This document shows, piece by piece, positions 17,983 through 27,852 of a DNA stretch of 64,000 bases (positions within the stretch are counted from its first letter, which is position 1; every line of letters starts with the position of its first letter). This DNA comes from Schumannella soli (GTDB lineage Bacteria; Actinomycetota; Actinomycetes; Actinomycetales; Microbacteriaceae), in assembly GCF_006517435.1 (NCBI RefSeq), contig NZ_VHQG01000002.1, positions 62,160 to 126,159 of the forward strand. The letters are read 5' to 3'. A model generated the notes under the pieces. That model did no database searches, was not told the DNA's origin, and was given only the letters and a program-made list of their open reading frames with translations. The translations under genes and the position numbers were made by a program.

Positions 17983-18908
17983 CCGATCCCCGTCTCGCCG
18001 CCGGAGCGAACCTCCGCGGCGCCGTCGACCTGAGCTCGCTGGTGAACCGCGCCGCCGACCCGGAGGGCGCCGCGAAGGCCGCCGCGGCCGCCGACGGCTC
18101 GCAGATCGTGTTCGAGACCGACGACACCGCCTTCGAGCAGGTGCTGCAGCTGTCGAGCACCGTGCCGGTGATCATCGAGATCGTGGCCTCGGGACTCGAG
18201 CCGGCGCTGCCCGCGCTGGTGCGCAGCTACGGCGGGCGCCTCGCCCTGGCCGTGGTCGACGGCAATCGCAGCCCCGGCATCGCCCAGGCCTTCCAGGCGC
18301 AGCAGGTGCCGACGGTCGGCGCGCTCGTCGCCGGCCGCCCGCTCGGCCTCTACGTCGGCGCGGTCAGCGATGCGGATGCGCGCCAGGTGCTCGACCAGGT
18401 GCTGCAGGCCGCGGTGCAGGCGGGCGTCACCGGGCGCCTCGAGGCGGGAGAGGGCGACGAGGGCGCGGAGCCTGGCGAGCCGGTCGAGGAGCCGCTGCCG
18501 CCGCTGCACCAGGAGGCCTACGACGCGATCGGCGAGGGCGACTACGCCCGGGCGATCGCCGCCTACGAGAAGGCCATCGCGCAGAACCCGCGCGACGCCC
18601 AGGCGGTCGCCGGCCTCGCGCAGGTCTCGCTGCTCGCGCGGCTGCAGGGGGCGGATGCGCAGCAGCTGCGCAGCGCCGCCGCCGACGCGCCCGCCGATCT
18701 CGACGCCCAGCTCGCCGTCGCCGACCTCGACGTCAGCGGCGGTCACCTCGACGACGCCGCCGACCGGCTGCTCGACCTCTTCCTCGACCAGGACCAGGAC
18801 GGCCGCGATCGCATCCGCGCCCGACTGCTCGAGTACTTCGAGATCGCCGGCCCCGACGACGCCCGAGTCGGGCGCGCCCGCGCGCGACTCACCTCGCTGC
18901 TGTACTGA
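17979..18908 (+). CDS. Thioredoxin-like / tetratricopeptide repeat protein (YbbN-like)
   Basis: A 309-residue cytoplasmic protein. Residues about 40-145 match a thioredoxin fold (FETDDTAFEQVLQLSSTVPVIIEIV, then VPTVGALVAGRPL with the cis-proline), but the CxxC active site is absent. Residues about 165-305 form tetratricopeptide helices (AYDAIGEGDYARAIAAYEKAI and following). This layout is that of YbbN/CnoX, a chaperone-like protein that binds client proteins without thiol catalysis in many species. It overlaps the upstream membrane-protein gene (ATGA), so the two are co-translated. Confidence 0.82.
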   Translation: MTDPRLAAGANLRGAVDLSSLVNRAADPEGAAKAAAAADGSQIVFETDDTAFEQVLQLSSTVPVIIEIVASGLEPALPALVRSYGGRLALAVVDGNRSPGIAQAFQAQQVPTVGALVAGRPLGLYVGAVSDADARQVLDQVLQAAVQAGVTGRLEAGEGDEGAEPGEPVEEPLPPLHQEAYDAIGEGDYARAIAAYEKAIAQNPRDAQAVAGLAQVSLLARLQGADAQQLRSAAADAPADLDAQLAVADLDVSGGHLDDAADRLLDLFLDQDQDGRDRIRARLLEYFEIAGPDDARVGRARARLTSLLY

Positions 18909-18978
18909 TCGCTGCTGCACTGCGGCGAGCGCCAGCGCAGTGAGCCGAGTCGGCCGCTGACGCGCGGTGCTCCCGCAC

Positions 18979-19020
18979 ACGACGGAGGCCGGCACCCCTC
19001 GGGATGCCGGCCTCCGTCGT
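18979..19020. terminator. Bidirectional terminator
   Basis: ACGACGGAGGCCGGCA (18979-18994) pairs perfectly with 19005-19020 around a 10-base loop. It sits between the convergent TPR gene and glgB and can serve both. Confidence 0.85.
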
Positions 19021-19047
19021 CTCCGACTCGTGAGTCGTCGCGGGCCC

Positions 19048-21381
19048 TCAGGCGACCCGGAACTGCGGGCTCGCGGTCGCCGCGTCCTCGACCTGCGCCG
19101 CATCCTCGACCTGCGCCGCCACGCCCTCGGCCTCCTCGGGCTCGAAACGCAGCCACAGGCCGGCGAGCGGCGGGATCGTCAGCTCGGCCGACGCCGGCTT
19201 TCCGTCCCACGGCTCGGCGACCGCGGTGACGGACCCGAAGTTGCCCACGCCCGACCCGCCGAACTCCTCGGCATCCGTGTTGAGCACCTCGACCCAGCGC
19301 CCCGCTCGCGGCAGCCCGATCCGGTACGAGCCCGCCGGGTTGCCGCCGAAGTTCACCAGGCAGGCGAGCTGCGAGCCGTCGCGCGCCGTGCGCAGGAAGC
19401 CGAGCACGTTGGCCTCGGGTGACGACGTGATCCAGTCGAGGCCATCGGGGGAGGAGTCCTGCTCCCACAGCGCCGGGGTCTCGGTGTAGACCCGGTTCAG
19501 CTGCCCGACGAGCTTCAGCAGACCCTGGTGCACGGGCTGGTCGAGGATCCACCAGTCGAGCCCGCGCTGCTCGCTCCACTCGCTCGGCTGGCCGAACTCC
19601 GAGCCCATGAAGAGCAGCTGCTTGCCGGGATGCGACCACATGAACGCCAGGTAGGCGCGCACGTTCGCGAGCTTCTGCCACTGGTCGCCCGGCATCCGCC
19701 CCAGCAGCGATCCCTTGCCGTGCACGACCTCGTCGTGGCTGATCGGCAGCAGGAAGTTCTCGCTGAAGGCGTAGACGAAGCTGAACGTGATCTCGCCGTG
19801 GTGGTGCGAACGCCACATCGGGTTCTCGCCGATGTACGACAGCGTGTCGTTCATCCACCCCATGTTCCACTTCAGGCCGAAGCCGAGCCCGCCCTGGTCG
19901 CTGGGGCGCGTCACGCCGGGGAACGACGTCGACTCCTCGGCGATCATCACGATGCCGGGGTTGCGCTTGTAGGCGGTCGCGTTGACCTCCTGCAGGAAGC
20001 TGATCGCCTCGAGGTTCTCGCGGCCGCCGTGACGGTTCGGCAGCCACTGGCCGGCCTCGCGGGAGTAGTCGAGGTAGAGCATGCTCGCGACGGCATCCAC
20101 CCGCAGCCCGTCGACGTGGAACTCCTCGAGCCAGTAGAGCGCGTTGGCGACGAGGAAGTTGCGCACCTGCGAGTCGCCGTAGTTGAAGATCAGCGTGCCC
20201 CAGTCCATGTGCTCGCCGAGCCGGGGATCGGGGTGCTCGTAGACGGCTCGTCCATCGAAGTTCGCGAGCGCCCACTCGTCCTTCGGGAAGTGGCCGGGCA
20301 CCCAGTCCATGATGACGCCGATGCCGGCCTGGTGCAGGGCGTCGATGAGGTGCTTGAGGTCGTCGGGATGCCCGAAGCGCGACGTCGGGGCGTAGTAGCC
20401 GGTGACCTGGTAGCCCCAGGATCCGCCGAAGGGATGCTCCGCCAGCGGCAGGAACTCGACGTGCGTGAAGCCGGTCTCGCGCACGTACTCGACGAGCTCC
20501 ACGGCCGCGGCGCGGTAGTCGAGTCCGGGCCGCCACGAGCCGAGGTGCACCTCGTAGACGCTCATCGCGCCCTGGTGCGGGTCGGTCGCGGCCCGGGTGC
20601 GCATCCACGCGTCGTCGTTCCAGGCGTAGAGCGTGTCGCCGATCTTCGACGCGGTCGACGGGGGCACCTCGGTGTAGCGCGCCATCGGGTCCGCCCGGGT
20701 GACCCACTGGCCGTCGGGCGTGAGGATCTCGAACTTGTAGTTGTCCCCGGCGCCGAGACCGGGCACGAAGATCTCCCAGACGCCCTGGTCGCTCAGCCGG
20801 CGCAGCGCATGGCCGGCGCCGACCCAGCGGTTGAAGTCGCCGACGACGCGCACGGCCTGCGCGTGCGGCGCCCAGACCGAGAACGAGGTGCCGTCGACGT
20901 CCTCGTGCGGGCGGTGATGGGCGCCGAGCCAGTGCCAGAGCTGCTCGCTGCGGCCCTCGCCGAAGAGGTACAGGTCGATCTCGCCGACGCTCGGCACGAA
21001 GCGGTAGGGGTCGCCGCTCGTCCACGAGGGGCCGTCGGCGTAGTCGGCGCGCACCTCGTAGGCCTGGCCCTCGCCGAGGGCGAAGCCGTGCCAGAGCCCG
21101 TCCTGCACGTGATTGAGGGGGACCTCGCTGCCGTCGGCGCGGACGACCGTCACGGCCTGGGCGAGGGGACGGATCACGCGGATGACCCATCCGCCCTCGA
21201 CCCGGTGCGCCCCGAGGGCGTCGTGCGGGCGGGGGTGCCGGCCCTCCACGAGCGACAGGATGTGGTCGGGGTGCAGCTCGGGCAGCGCGCCCCGAGCGGT
21301 CGGCGGAGCCGAGACCGGATCGGGTGCGGCGTGGCCCCCGGCGGCGCTCGGAACGGTCGGTTTCTCGTCGTGCTCGGTCAT
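19048..21381 (-). CDS. glgB: 1,4-alpha-glucan branching enzyme
   Basis: Glycogen branching enzyme (GH13 subfamily 9), 777 residues; it moves glucan segments to form alpha-1,6 branches. Two N-terminal beta domains (about 35-260) precede the catalytic barrel, with [15 protein letters not shown], the nucleophile region [15 protein letters not shown], the acid [10 protein letters not shown] and the [11 protein letters not shown] block. A C-terminal beta domain follows. The tail has a short tandem duplication, [14 protein letters not shown]. The ATG overlaps the stop of glgE, so glgE-glgB are translationally coupled, as in the GlgE pathway of actinobacteria. Confidence 0.96.
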   Translation of the reverse strand: MTEHDEKPTVPSAAGGHAAPDPVSAPPTARGALPELHPDHILSLVEGRHPRPHDALGAHRVEGGWVIRVIRPLAQAVTVVRADGSEVPLNHVQDGLWHGFALGEGQAYEVRADYADGPSWTSGDPYRFVPSVGEIDLYLFGEGRSEQLWHWLGAHHRPHEDVDGTSFSVWAPHAQAVRVVGDFNRWVGAGHALRRLSDQGVWEIFVPGLGAGDNYKFEILTPDGQWVTRADPMARYTEVPPSTASKIGDTLYAWNDDAWMRTRAATDPHQGAMSVYEVHLGSWRPGLDYRAAAVELVEYVRETGFTHVEFLPLAEHPFGGSWGYQVTGYYAPTSRFGHPDDLKHLIDALHQAGIGVIMDWVPGHFPKDEWALANFDGRAVYEHPDPRLGEHMDWGTLIFNYGDSQVRNFLVANALYWLEEFHVDGLRVDAVASMLYLDYSREAGQWLPNRHGGRENLEAISFLQEVNATAYKRNPGIVMIAEESTSFPGVTRPSDQGGLGFGLKWNMGWMNDTLSYIGENPMWRSHHHGEITFSFVYAFSENFLLPISHDEVVHGKGSLLGRMPGDQWQKLANVRAYLAFMWSHPGKQLLFMGSEFGQPSEWSEQRGLDWWILDQPVHQGLLKLVGQLNRVYTETPALWEQDSSPDGLDWITSSPEANVLGFLRTARDGSQLACLVNFGGNPAGSYRIGLPRAGRWVEVLNTDAEEFGGSGVGNFGSVTAVAEPWDGKPASAELTIPPLAGLWLRFEPEEAEGVAAQVEDAAQVEDAATASPQFRVA

Positions 21382-23477
21382 CAGACCCCTCTCGGGTACT
21401 CGATCGCGAGGATGTGGACGGGTTCGGTGAACGCATCCAGTCGCACGTAGTTCTCGGCGCCCCAGGTCCAGCGCTGGCCGGTGATCAGGTCGCGCACCCC
21501 GAACTCGGCTTCCTCGTCGAGCCCCAGGGCCGTGAGGTCGAGGTAGACCATGCCCTCGCGCACCGAATGCGGGTCGACGTTCGCGACGACGATGACGCCG
21601 TCGCGGCGCCCGGAGCGCACGAACTCGGACTCGATCGTCTTGCTGTAGACGAGCAGCGCGTCGTCGCTCGACCAGTGCACGCGCAGGTTGCGCAGCTGCC
21701 GCAGCGCCGGGTGCTCGCGGCGCGCCTGGTTGAGCAGCGTCAGGTAGGGCGCGAGGGTGCGATCCTCGCGCTCGGCGGCGGCCCAGTCGCGCGGCTTGTA
21801 CTCGTACTTCTCGTTGTCGATGTTCTCTTCGCTGCCGGGGCGCGCGACATCCTCGAACAGCTCGTAGCCGGAGTAGACGCCCCAGAGCGGCCCGCCCGTC
21901 GCGGCCAGCGCGGCGCGGATCTTGTACGCCGCCGGCCCGCCGAACTGCAGGTACTCGGTGAGGATGTCGGGGGTGTTGACGAAGAAGTTGGGCCGCATCC
22001 AGGCGCTCGTCTCGGTCGAGACCGAGGTGAGGAACTCCTCGAGCTCCTCCTTCGTGTTGCGCCAGGTGAAGTAGCTGTAGCTCTGCTGGAACCCGGCCCC
22101 GGCGAGCGAGCGCATCATCGCCGGGCGGGTGAAGGCCTCGGCGAGGAAGACGACGTCGGGGTGGCGTTCGTAGATCACGCCGAGCAGCCACTCCCAGAAG
22201 TCGAGCGGCTTCGTGTGCGGGTTGTCGACGCGGAAGGTCGTGACGCCCTGCGCGATCCAGTGCTCGACGATGCGCAGCACCTCGGCGCGGATGCCCTCCG
22301 GATCGTTGTCGAAGTTGACCGGGTAGATGTCCTGGTACTTCTTCGGCGGGTTCTCGGCGTAGGCGATCGAGCCGTCGGGTCGGGTCGTGAACCACTCCGG
22401 ATGCGCCTCGACCCACGGGTGGTCGGGAGCGGCTTGCAGGGCGAGGTCGATCGCGAGCTCGAGCCCGTTCTTCTTCGCCTGGCCGAGGAACCAGCGGAAG
22501 TCGGCGAGCGTGCCGAGGTCGGGGTGCACGGCGTCGTGGCCGCCCTCGGCGGCGCCGATGGCCCAGGGGCTGCCCGGGTCGTGCGGGCCGGCGACCGTCG
22601 AGTTGTTCGGTCCCTTGCGGAAGACGCGGCCGATCGGGTGGATGGGCGGCAGGTACAGCACGTCGAAGCCCATCGCCGCGATCGCCGGCAGACGCCGGGC
22701 CGCCGTGCGGAAGGTGCCGCTCTGCCACGAGCCGTCTTTGCGCTGCTTCGCCCCCTCGGAGCGCGGGAAGAACTCGTACCAGCTGCCGACGCCGGCGCGC
22801 TCGCGCTCGACGCGCAGGGTGAGGGGCGCGCTCTCGGTCGTCAGCGAGGCGACCGGGGCGGCGCCGATCTCGCGGGCGAGCCGCGGGTCGTGCGCGACCT
22901 TGAGCCGGGCCTCGCCCGGGGAGGAGGTGTCGAGGAAGGCGGCGCGCGCCTCCGTGCAGACCTTGCCCTTGCGGCCCTCGAGCAGCTGGGCGCCCATCGC
23001 GAAGACGAGGTCCACATCCTGGTCGACCTCGACCTTGATGTCGGCGGTGTGCAGCCACGTGGCCCAGTCGTCGCTGTAGGCGCGGACGATCCAGCTCCAG
23101 TCGCCGAGCTGGTCGAGCTGCGCCTCGGTGCTCCAGCGGTCGCTGCCGGCGGCGCCCATCGCCATGCGCCGTGTCGTCACCGCGCCGTCGGGGGCGGTGA
23201 GCACGAGCTCGACGCCGAGCAGCCCGTGCCCTTCGCGGAAGACCGTGGCCGCGAAGGGGACGACCTCGCCGGCGAAGGCCTTCGCATCCCAGCGGCCCTC
23301 CGGCTGAGCGGGGGAGAGGTCGCGGATCGGGATGCGGCCGATGCGGGCCGGACGCTCGGGCAGCGGCTCGGCGGATGCGGGAGCAGCCGGGGCGCTTTCC
23401 GGCGGTGCGGGGTCAGGCGCCGGGGCGGAGCTCGGCGTCGCGGTCGAGGGGCGCTGGTTTCGCGGGGTGGTCGCCAC
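21381..23477 (-). CDS. glgE: Alpha-1,4-glucan:maltose-1-phosphate maltosyltransferase
   Basis: GlgE (GH13 subfamily 3), 698 residues, which extends alpha-1,4-glucan using maltose-1-phosphate. After a disordered Pro/Ala-rich N-terminus (1-40), the beta domain and barrel include [30 protein letters not shown] (given in part), [10 protein letters not shown] with the nucleophile Asp, and FLAEAFTRP with the acid Glu. The GTG start is supported by TACGGT (23484-23489, minus strand) six bases upstream, a leaderless layout. It is the first gene of the glgE-glgB unit. Confidence 0.96.
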   Translation of the reverse strand: MATTPRNQRPSTATPSSAPAPDPAPPESAPAAPASAEPLPERPARIGRIPIRDLSPAQPEGRWDAKAFAGEVVPFAATVFREGHGLLGVELVLTAPDGAVTTRRMAMGAAGSDRWSTEAQLDQLGDWSWIVRAYSDDWATWLHTADIKVEVDQDVDLVFAMGAQLLEGRKGKVCTEARAAFLDTSSPGEARLKVAHDPRLAREIGAAPVASLTTESAPLTLRVERERAGVGSWYEFFPRSEGAKQRKDGSWQSGTFRTAARRLPAIAAMGFDVLYLPPIHPIGRVFRKGPNNSTVAGPHDPGSPWAIGAAEGGHDAVHPDLGTLADFRWFLGQAKKNGLELAIDLALQAAPDHPWVEAHPEWFTTRPDGSIAYAENPPKKYQDIYPVNFDNDPEGIRAEVLRIVEHWIAQGVTTFRVDNPHTKPLDFWEWLLGVIYERHPDVVFLAEAFTRPAMMRSLAGAGFQQSYSYFTWRNTKEELEEFLTSVSTETSAWMRPNFFVNTPDILTEYLQFGGPAAYKIRAALAATGGPLWGVYSGYELFEDVARPGSEENIDNEKYEYKPRDWAAAEREDRTLAPYLTLLNQARREHPALRQLRNLRVHWSSDDALLVYSKTIESEFVRSGRRDGVIVVANVDPHSVREGMVYLDLTALGLDEEAEFGVRDLITGQRWTWGAENYVRLDAFTEPVHILAIEYPRGV

Positions 23478-23980
23478 ATCCCGACCGTAGCGCGCGCATC
23501 CGTCGCTGTCGCGGGGGTCTCAGACCACAGCCAGGAGGCGACGCGATGGGGGACGATCTCGGCGGCTGGGGTACATCGTTTCGTACCCCGAATTGCGGGT
23601 CAGCCCGGATGCCCCCGGTTGTGTTGTACCCCGATTCGGCAACCGATTTCGTGCGAGAACTCGTCATTTTCATGGAAAATGCTGATGAGAACGCGTCGTG
23701 TGAGTTTGTACCCCATCCGTTCATACCCCGCCCCTCTACTGGGGACAGCCGCACGCTTGTCCGCATTAGAGGGGACTGTCTACTGTTTGTTTCACGGAGG
23801 CAATGATCCGCGCGCCGCACCGGGGGGACCGGACGACGCACTGCCTCTGAACTCGAAGACCCGAATCTCTCCACACCCGAATCTCACGAGGCGCCCGACC
23901 TCGACGACGGCCCGAACCGTCGCTCGTCGTCGTGCCCGCGTGCTCGTCGGCGGCCCGAATCCGCCACGGAAGGACACACC
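23478..23980. promoter_or_regulatory. Regulatory region upstream of the SipW/TasA-like operon
   Basis: About 500 bases, less GC-rich than the surroundings. An inverted repeat GGGGTAC-N8-GTACCCC lies at 23568-23589, with further GTACCCC copies at 23626-23632 and 23708-23714 and ATACCCC at 23723-23729. TTGTCC (23757-23762), 18 bases, TACTGT (23781-23786) is a plausible promoter, leaving a leader of about 190 bases. A 15-codon frame (MIRAPHRGDRTTHCL) begins at 23803 after CGGAGG, with tight spacing. The glgE -10 lies at 23484-23489 on the other strand. The repeats look like binding sites for a dedicated regulator. Confidence 0.6.
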
Positions 23981-24583
23981 ATGAACAAGCTCACCAAGGG
24001 CGCCATCGCCGGCGCCGCCGGCATCGTCCTCCTCATGGGCGGCGCGGGCTCGCTCGCCTACTGGACCGGCACCGCCTCGCTCGACAACGCGGGCCAGACC
24101 ATCAACGCGGGCACCCTGACGGCCGTCAAGGTCACCAGCCCGGCCGCCACCGGCTGGCAGGTCAACGGCGCCGCGATCCCCGCGAACTACGTCGCCGTTC
24201 CCGGCGACGTGATCACCTACAAGCAGGACGTGAAGATCACCGCCTCGGGCTCGAACCTCAAGTTCACCCTCGCGCTCGCCGACTCCGCCATCACGGCCTC
24301 CGGCACGCAGGACACCACGAACCCGAACTTCGCCCTCAAGCAGCGCCTCGCCCAGACCAGCGCCTTCACCATCGGCGCCAGCCCGAAGGTCTCGCTCGTC
24401 ACCGGCTCGACCAACACCTACAAGGTCGACTCGGCCGGCGACACCACCATCTCGGTGACCGCGACCATCACCTGGCCCTTCGACGGCACCACCAGCGGCA
24501 GCACCGTCGCCGCCGACAACCTCGCGAAGACCGGCGCCGTGAGCTTCGGCTCGACGGTCGTCAACCTCCAGCAGGTCCAGTAA
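23981..24583 (+). CDS. SipW-dependent (alternate signal peptide) secreted protein, TasA/camelysin-like
   Basis: A 200-residue secreted protein. The N-terminus has two lysines, a hydrophobic core and the SipW-type segment GSLAYWTGTASLDNAGQTI followed by NAGTL, typical of proteins cut by SipW-class signal peptidases. The mature part (about 35-200) is Thr/Ser/Ala-rich and beta-prone, as in TasA/camelysin fibre proteins. It is the first gene of a five-gene unit ending in a SipW-type peptidase. A GGAAGGA site six bases before the ATG is the strongest in the operon, consistent with it being the major subunit (inference). Confidence 0.85.
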   Translation: MNKLTKGAIAGAAGIVLLMGGAGSLAYWTGTASLDNAGQTINAGTLTAVKVTSPAATGWQVNGAAIPANYVAVPGDVITYKQDVKITASGSNLKFTLALADSAITASGTQDTTNPNFALKQRLAQTSAFTIGASPKVSLVTGSTNTYKVDSAGDTTISVTATITWPFDGTTSGSTVAADNLAKTGAVSFGSTVVNLQQVQ

Positions 24584-24654
24584 CACCTCGCGGGGCCGGA
24601 TGCCCGACCATCCGGCCCCGCGGCACCATCCCGGGTCTCTCGACAGGCCCGCCG

Positions 24655-24706
24655 CCGACCGGCCCGAATCCGGTCGGCCTCCACCGACCGGACCCGAACC
24701 GGTCGG
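24655..24706 (+). repeat. Two identical hairpin stems between operon genes
   Basis: CCGACCGG-N7-CCGGTCGG occurs twice in a row, at 24655-24677 and 24684-24706, with near-identical loops (CCCGAAT and ACCCGAA). They lie in the 160-base gap between the first and second secreted-protein genes. They could stabilise the upstream message or cause partial termination, lowering downstream expression. Confidence 0.75.
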
Positions 24707-24743
24707 TTCCCGCCTGCAGCAACCCGACCCGAACGGGGCAGCC

Positions 24744-25541
24744 ATGAGCCGCATCGCGCGCACCCTGCGCCGCAGCACGACCACCGTGTCGCGCTCGCGC
24801 CGCCGCGCCATCGCGCTGGCCGGGATGCTGCTGGGCGTCGGACTCGTGATCGGAGTCGTGTCGCGTCGTCGCGCGGCCGCGGCTCCGATCCGCGTCGACT
24901 CCGCGATCGCGCGACCGGTCGGTCTCGGCCGACTCCGCGATGTCAGCCGAGAGCGCGCGCTCGCGCCCGTCACCGCGCTGGGCGGCCGCGCCGTCGCCGT
25001 CGGCCTCCGCGCCGCGGGCCGCACCTCCATCCGCGGGATGCTCGCCTCCGCCGCAGCCCTCGGCATCGCCGTCGTGGTCGTCTCCACCGGCGCCGCCGGC
25101 ACCTTCGCCTTCGTCAACTCCCAGGCCGAGGCGCGTCCCGCCTCGACCGTGTCGGCCGGCACCTTCTCGCTGAGCATCCGCGACACGAACGACACCCCGA
25201 TCTCCGCGCTCCCCGTCTCGCCGATGAACCTCCTGCCGGGCGACTCGGTCAGCCAGCTCATCCGCGTCAAGAACACCGGCAACGCCGCCGCGGTCGTCAC
25301 CGCGAAGCTCGACGTCACGTCGGCTCCTTTCGAGGTGCGCATCAACGGCGGCGTCGGCTCGAGCACGACCTGCCCGACGATCAACGACGCCGTGCTCGGC
25401 ACCACTCCCACGCCGTCGGCGACGCTGCCGGCCGGGTTCACAGGCACCGTGTGCGTGCTCATCACCCTGCCCGGCAGCGCCACGCAGCAGAGCGCGACCG
25501 GCAACGTCAAGCTCACCTTCGACGCGAAGCAGGGCAGCTGA
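24744..25541 (+). CDS. Second SipW-type secreted protein, TasA-like
   Basis: A frame of 265 residues. The conserved secretion segment is at about residues 97-140: SAAALGIAVVVVSTGAAGTFAF followed by STVSAGTFSLSI, a SipW-type arrangement. The mature part has NTGNAAAVVTAKLDV, a beta-sandwich edge typical of TasA-like proteins, and two cysteines. The N-terminal 95 residues are basic, with an extra hydrophobic stretch (20-38), and look unlike a signal region, so the real start may be further in, near the Met at 25040. No strong Shine-Dalgarno is visible at 24744. The stop overlaps the next ATG (TGATG). Confidence 0.72.
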   Translation: MSRIARTLRRSTTTVSRSRRRAIALAGMLLGVGLVIGVVSRRRAAAAPIRVDSAIARPVGLGRLRDVSRERALAPVTALGGRAVAVGLRAAGRTSIRGMLASAAALGIAVVVVSTGAAGTFAFVNSQAEARPASTVSAGTFSLSIRDTNDTPISALPVSPMNLLPGDSVSQLIRVKNTGNAAAVVTAKLDVTSAPFEVRINGGVGSSTTCPTINDAVLGTTPTPSATLPAGFTGTVCVLITLPGSATQQSATGNVKLTFDAKQGS

Positions 25542-26935
25542 TGCGCGCCGCACTCGCTCGCGCCGCCCGCGCCCACGGCGGGCGCCCGCTGCGCCTCGGG
25601 CTCGTCGCCGCCATCGTGACCGCGCTCCTCGTCTCGGGCACCGGCGCCTACGCGTACTGGACCACCAGCGCCGGCGTCACGGGCACGGCGAAGTCGGCCA
25701 CGCTCGTCGTGACGGCGAGCAACTTCGGCGCGATCGGCTTCAGCAACGACAAGATCCCCACGGTCGGCAGCACCGACCTCGTCGTCAGCAGCACGGTGCA
25801 GGTGACGAACACCACCGTCACCGCCAGCAGCCAGACGATGAACCTCGATCTCGTGTTCACTGCGACCGGGGACAGCACCCTCCCCGGGGCGACCTCGCTC
25901 TCGGTCTGGAAGTCGACGGCGGCGGCGCCGTGCAGCACGACGGTGCCGTCGACCGACGTCACCAACGGCACCTGGGCGGGGCTGACCGCGCAGACCGGCG
26001 CGCTCGCCAAGAACGAGACCGGCACCTACTGCCTCGTCAGCCGGGTGCCGCGCGCCACGATCGCGACCGCGGCCGGCGGTCGCTCGATGACGCCCAGCGT
26101 CGTCGCGACGCTCAAGGTCGGCGGATTCACCACCGCGGCGACGGCTCTGCAGTCGTCGGTCTCGAGCCAGCGCGTCTACCCGGCCGCGACCCTCGACACC
26201 ACCCGCTGGATGAAGGTCGTCGTGCAGTCGAACAGCTACTGCCTCGACGTGAGCGGCAGCGGAACCGCGAGCGGCACGAGCGTCATCAACTGGTTCGACT
26301 GCCATGGCGCCTCGAACCAGCAGTGGCGGTTCACGCCCGATGCGACCGGCGCCGGCTACTACGAGATCACTCCGCGCAACGCGCCCGCGCTGCGCGTCGA
26401 CCAGGGTTCCTCGCTCACGGTCGGCGGTCCGGTCTCGGTGACCACCGACAACGGCAGCATCGGTCAGATCTGGCAGGCGCAGACCCTTCCGTCCGGACGG
26501 GTGCAGTTCGTCAGCAAGGCCTCCGGCCTGTGCCTGGAGGCGACGTCCGCCAACACGACGATGACGCAGCAGAAGTGCTCCGGGGCGGACAACCAGGCCT
26601 TCTCCGTCAGCGGTCTGACCCCGATCAGCTTCCCCGTCACCTGCACTCCGGCCGGAACGAACACGGCGCAGACGGCGACCTGGAGCTGGACGGCGGCGAA
26701 CGGCTACGGGCCCTTCACCCTGCAGGCCTCGCGCAACGGCACCGTGCTGGCGACCTCGACCGCGGGGAGCGGTGCGGGATCGATCAGCATCGACACCAGC
26801 GCGGCGCTGTACAACGGCCTCAACAACATCCTGATCACCGATGCGACCGGAGCGACCGTGTGGTCGGGCGGCGTCACGATGCAGACGTCCACCTTCCTCT
26901 TCTGGACCACCCGCACGTTCTCGGGGTGCTCGTGA
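25541..26935 (+). CDS. SipW-type secreted protein with ricin B-type lectin domain
   Basis: A 464-residue secreted protein. The signal segment VSGTGAYAYWTTSAGV is SipW-type. Residues about 40-205 form a TasA-like beta region with cysteines. Residues about 215-355 are a ricin B/beta-trefoil lectin: the CLDVSGSGTASGT block and the QxW-type repeats SNQQWRF, GQIWQA and DNQAF mark successive lobes, suggesting carbohydrate binding. A C-terminal Ig-like domain follows, ending in a cysteine-containing tail. It is coupled to both neighbours by TGATG overlaps. A lectin on a TasA-type subunit suggests binding of the fibre to glycans; this is inference. Confidence 0.82.
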   Translation: MRAALARAARAHGGRPLRLGLVAAIVTALLVSGTGAYAYWTTSAGVTGTAKSATLVVTASNFGAIGFSNDKIPTVGSTDLVVSSTVQVTNTTVTASSQTMNLDLVFTATGDSTLPGATSLSVWKSTAAAPCSTTVPSTDVTNGTWAGLTAQTGALAKNETGTYCLVSRVPRATIATAAGGRSMTPSVVATLKVGGFTTAATALQSSVSSQRVYPAATLDTTRWMKVVVQSNSYCLDVSGSGTASGTSVINWFDCHGASNQQWRFTPDATGAGYYEITPRNAPALRVDQGSSLTVGGPVSVTTDNGSIGQIWQAQTLPSGRVQFVSKASGLCLEATSANTTMTQQKCSGADNQAFSVSGLTPISFPVTCTPAGTNTAQTATWSWTAANGYGPFTLQASRNGTVLATSTAGSGAGSISIDTSAALYNGLNNILITDATGATVWSGGVTMQTSTFLFWTTRTFSGCS

Positions 26936-27852
26936 TGCGCGCGCAGCGCAGGACCCGCATCCTCGCCTCCCTGCTCGCGACGGCCGCGGCGGCGGGGGGC
27001 GCCGTGGCCGTCGCGTCTCCCGCGCACGCCGACAGCTCGGGCATCGAGCTCAGCGCCGACGGCACCTACTTCGCCCGCACGCTCACGGCGCCGCTGTTCG
27101 ACCCCTCGGCCGCGATGATCCCCGGCGGCTCGCAGGCGCGCGACTTCTGGGTGCGCAACGCCTCCGGCGCGCCCGCCTATCTGCGCGTGTCGATCGCGGA
27201 CGTGCACAGCACCGACGCCGACCTCGCCGACGCGCTCACCGTCTCCGCCAGCACCTCCGGCGACGCCGGCACCCGCGTCGCGATCTCCGAGGCCGCGCCG
27301 TGCGCCGTGCTGACCGAGGGCCAGGTCATCCCGAGCGGCGGCACGCTGCGCGTCTCGGCGACCGCCGCGCTCGGCGACCTGCAGGGCCAGCAGGGGCAGG
27401 GCGCCTCCGCCGACTTCCGGATGCTCGTCAACCTCTCGAGCGTCAACCTCGCGGGCGGCGACCGCTACGCCTGCCTCGCCGACAGCGGCGAGGTGCCCGG
27501 GTTCTACTCCGGCGGCACGACCACGGCGGGCGGCTCCCGCTCGGCCGGAACGCGCGATGTGACGGTCACGGGCGGCGCCGCAGCCCCCAGCGCCGTGACG
27601 CCCGCGGAGGGTGCGCCGATCGCCGGCGGGTCGAGCGTGGGCGACGACGGACTGCTCGCCGCGGCCTGGAACTCCGCCGACCTCGACCAGTGGTGGATCG
27701 TGCTGCTCTGGATCGGCGGCGCCCTCGCGGGCGGCCTCGCCGTCCTCGGCCGCGAGCGTCTCCGCCGCACCCCGCGACCCGCGGTCGCCGCATCCACCTC
27801 CTCTTCCACCACCACGACCTCGGGAACCCCCGAGAACGGAGCAGCGTCATGA
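26935..27852 (+). CDS. Secreted protein with C-terminal membrane anchor
   Basis: A 305-residue protein with a conventional signal peptide ending AHADS (about 1-34), unlike its three neighbours. The ectodomain (35-235) resembles TasA-like beta folds (GSQARDFWVRNASGAPAYLRV) and has a few cysteines. A Gly/Ser/Thr linker leads to one transmembrane helix (about 253-275) and a basic, Ser/Thr-rich tail. No LPXTG motif is seen. It could anchor the secreted fibre to the cell. It overlaps the preceding gene by one base and the signal peptidase gene by four. Confidence 0.75.
   Translation: MRAQRRTRILASLLATAAAAGGAVAVASPAHADSSGIELSADGTYFARTLTAPLFDPSAAMIPGGSQARDFWVRNASGAPAYLRVSIADVHSTDADLADALTVSASTSGDAGTRVAISEAAPCAVLTEGQVIPSGGTLRVSATAALGDLQGQQGQGASADFRMLVNLSSVNLAGGDRYACLADSGEVPGFYSGGTTTAGGSRSAGTRDVTVTGGAAAPSAVTPAEGAPIAGGSSVGDDGLLAAAWNSADLDQWWIVLLWIGGALAGGLAVLGRERLRRTPRPAVAASTSSSTTTTSGTPENGAAS

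Noticed and set aside
19048-23058. One 1336-residue fusion of glgE region and glgB
   Set aside because: The upstream part is an out-of-frame shadow of glgE; glgB starts at 21381, overlapping the glgE stop.
23803-23850. 15-codon leader peptide before the fibre operon
   Set aside because: The CGGAGG is too close to the ATG and no regulatory codon run is seen; kept only as a note.
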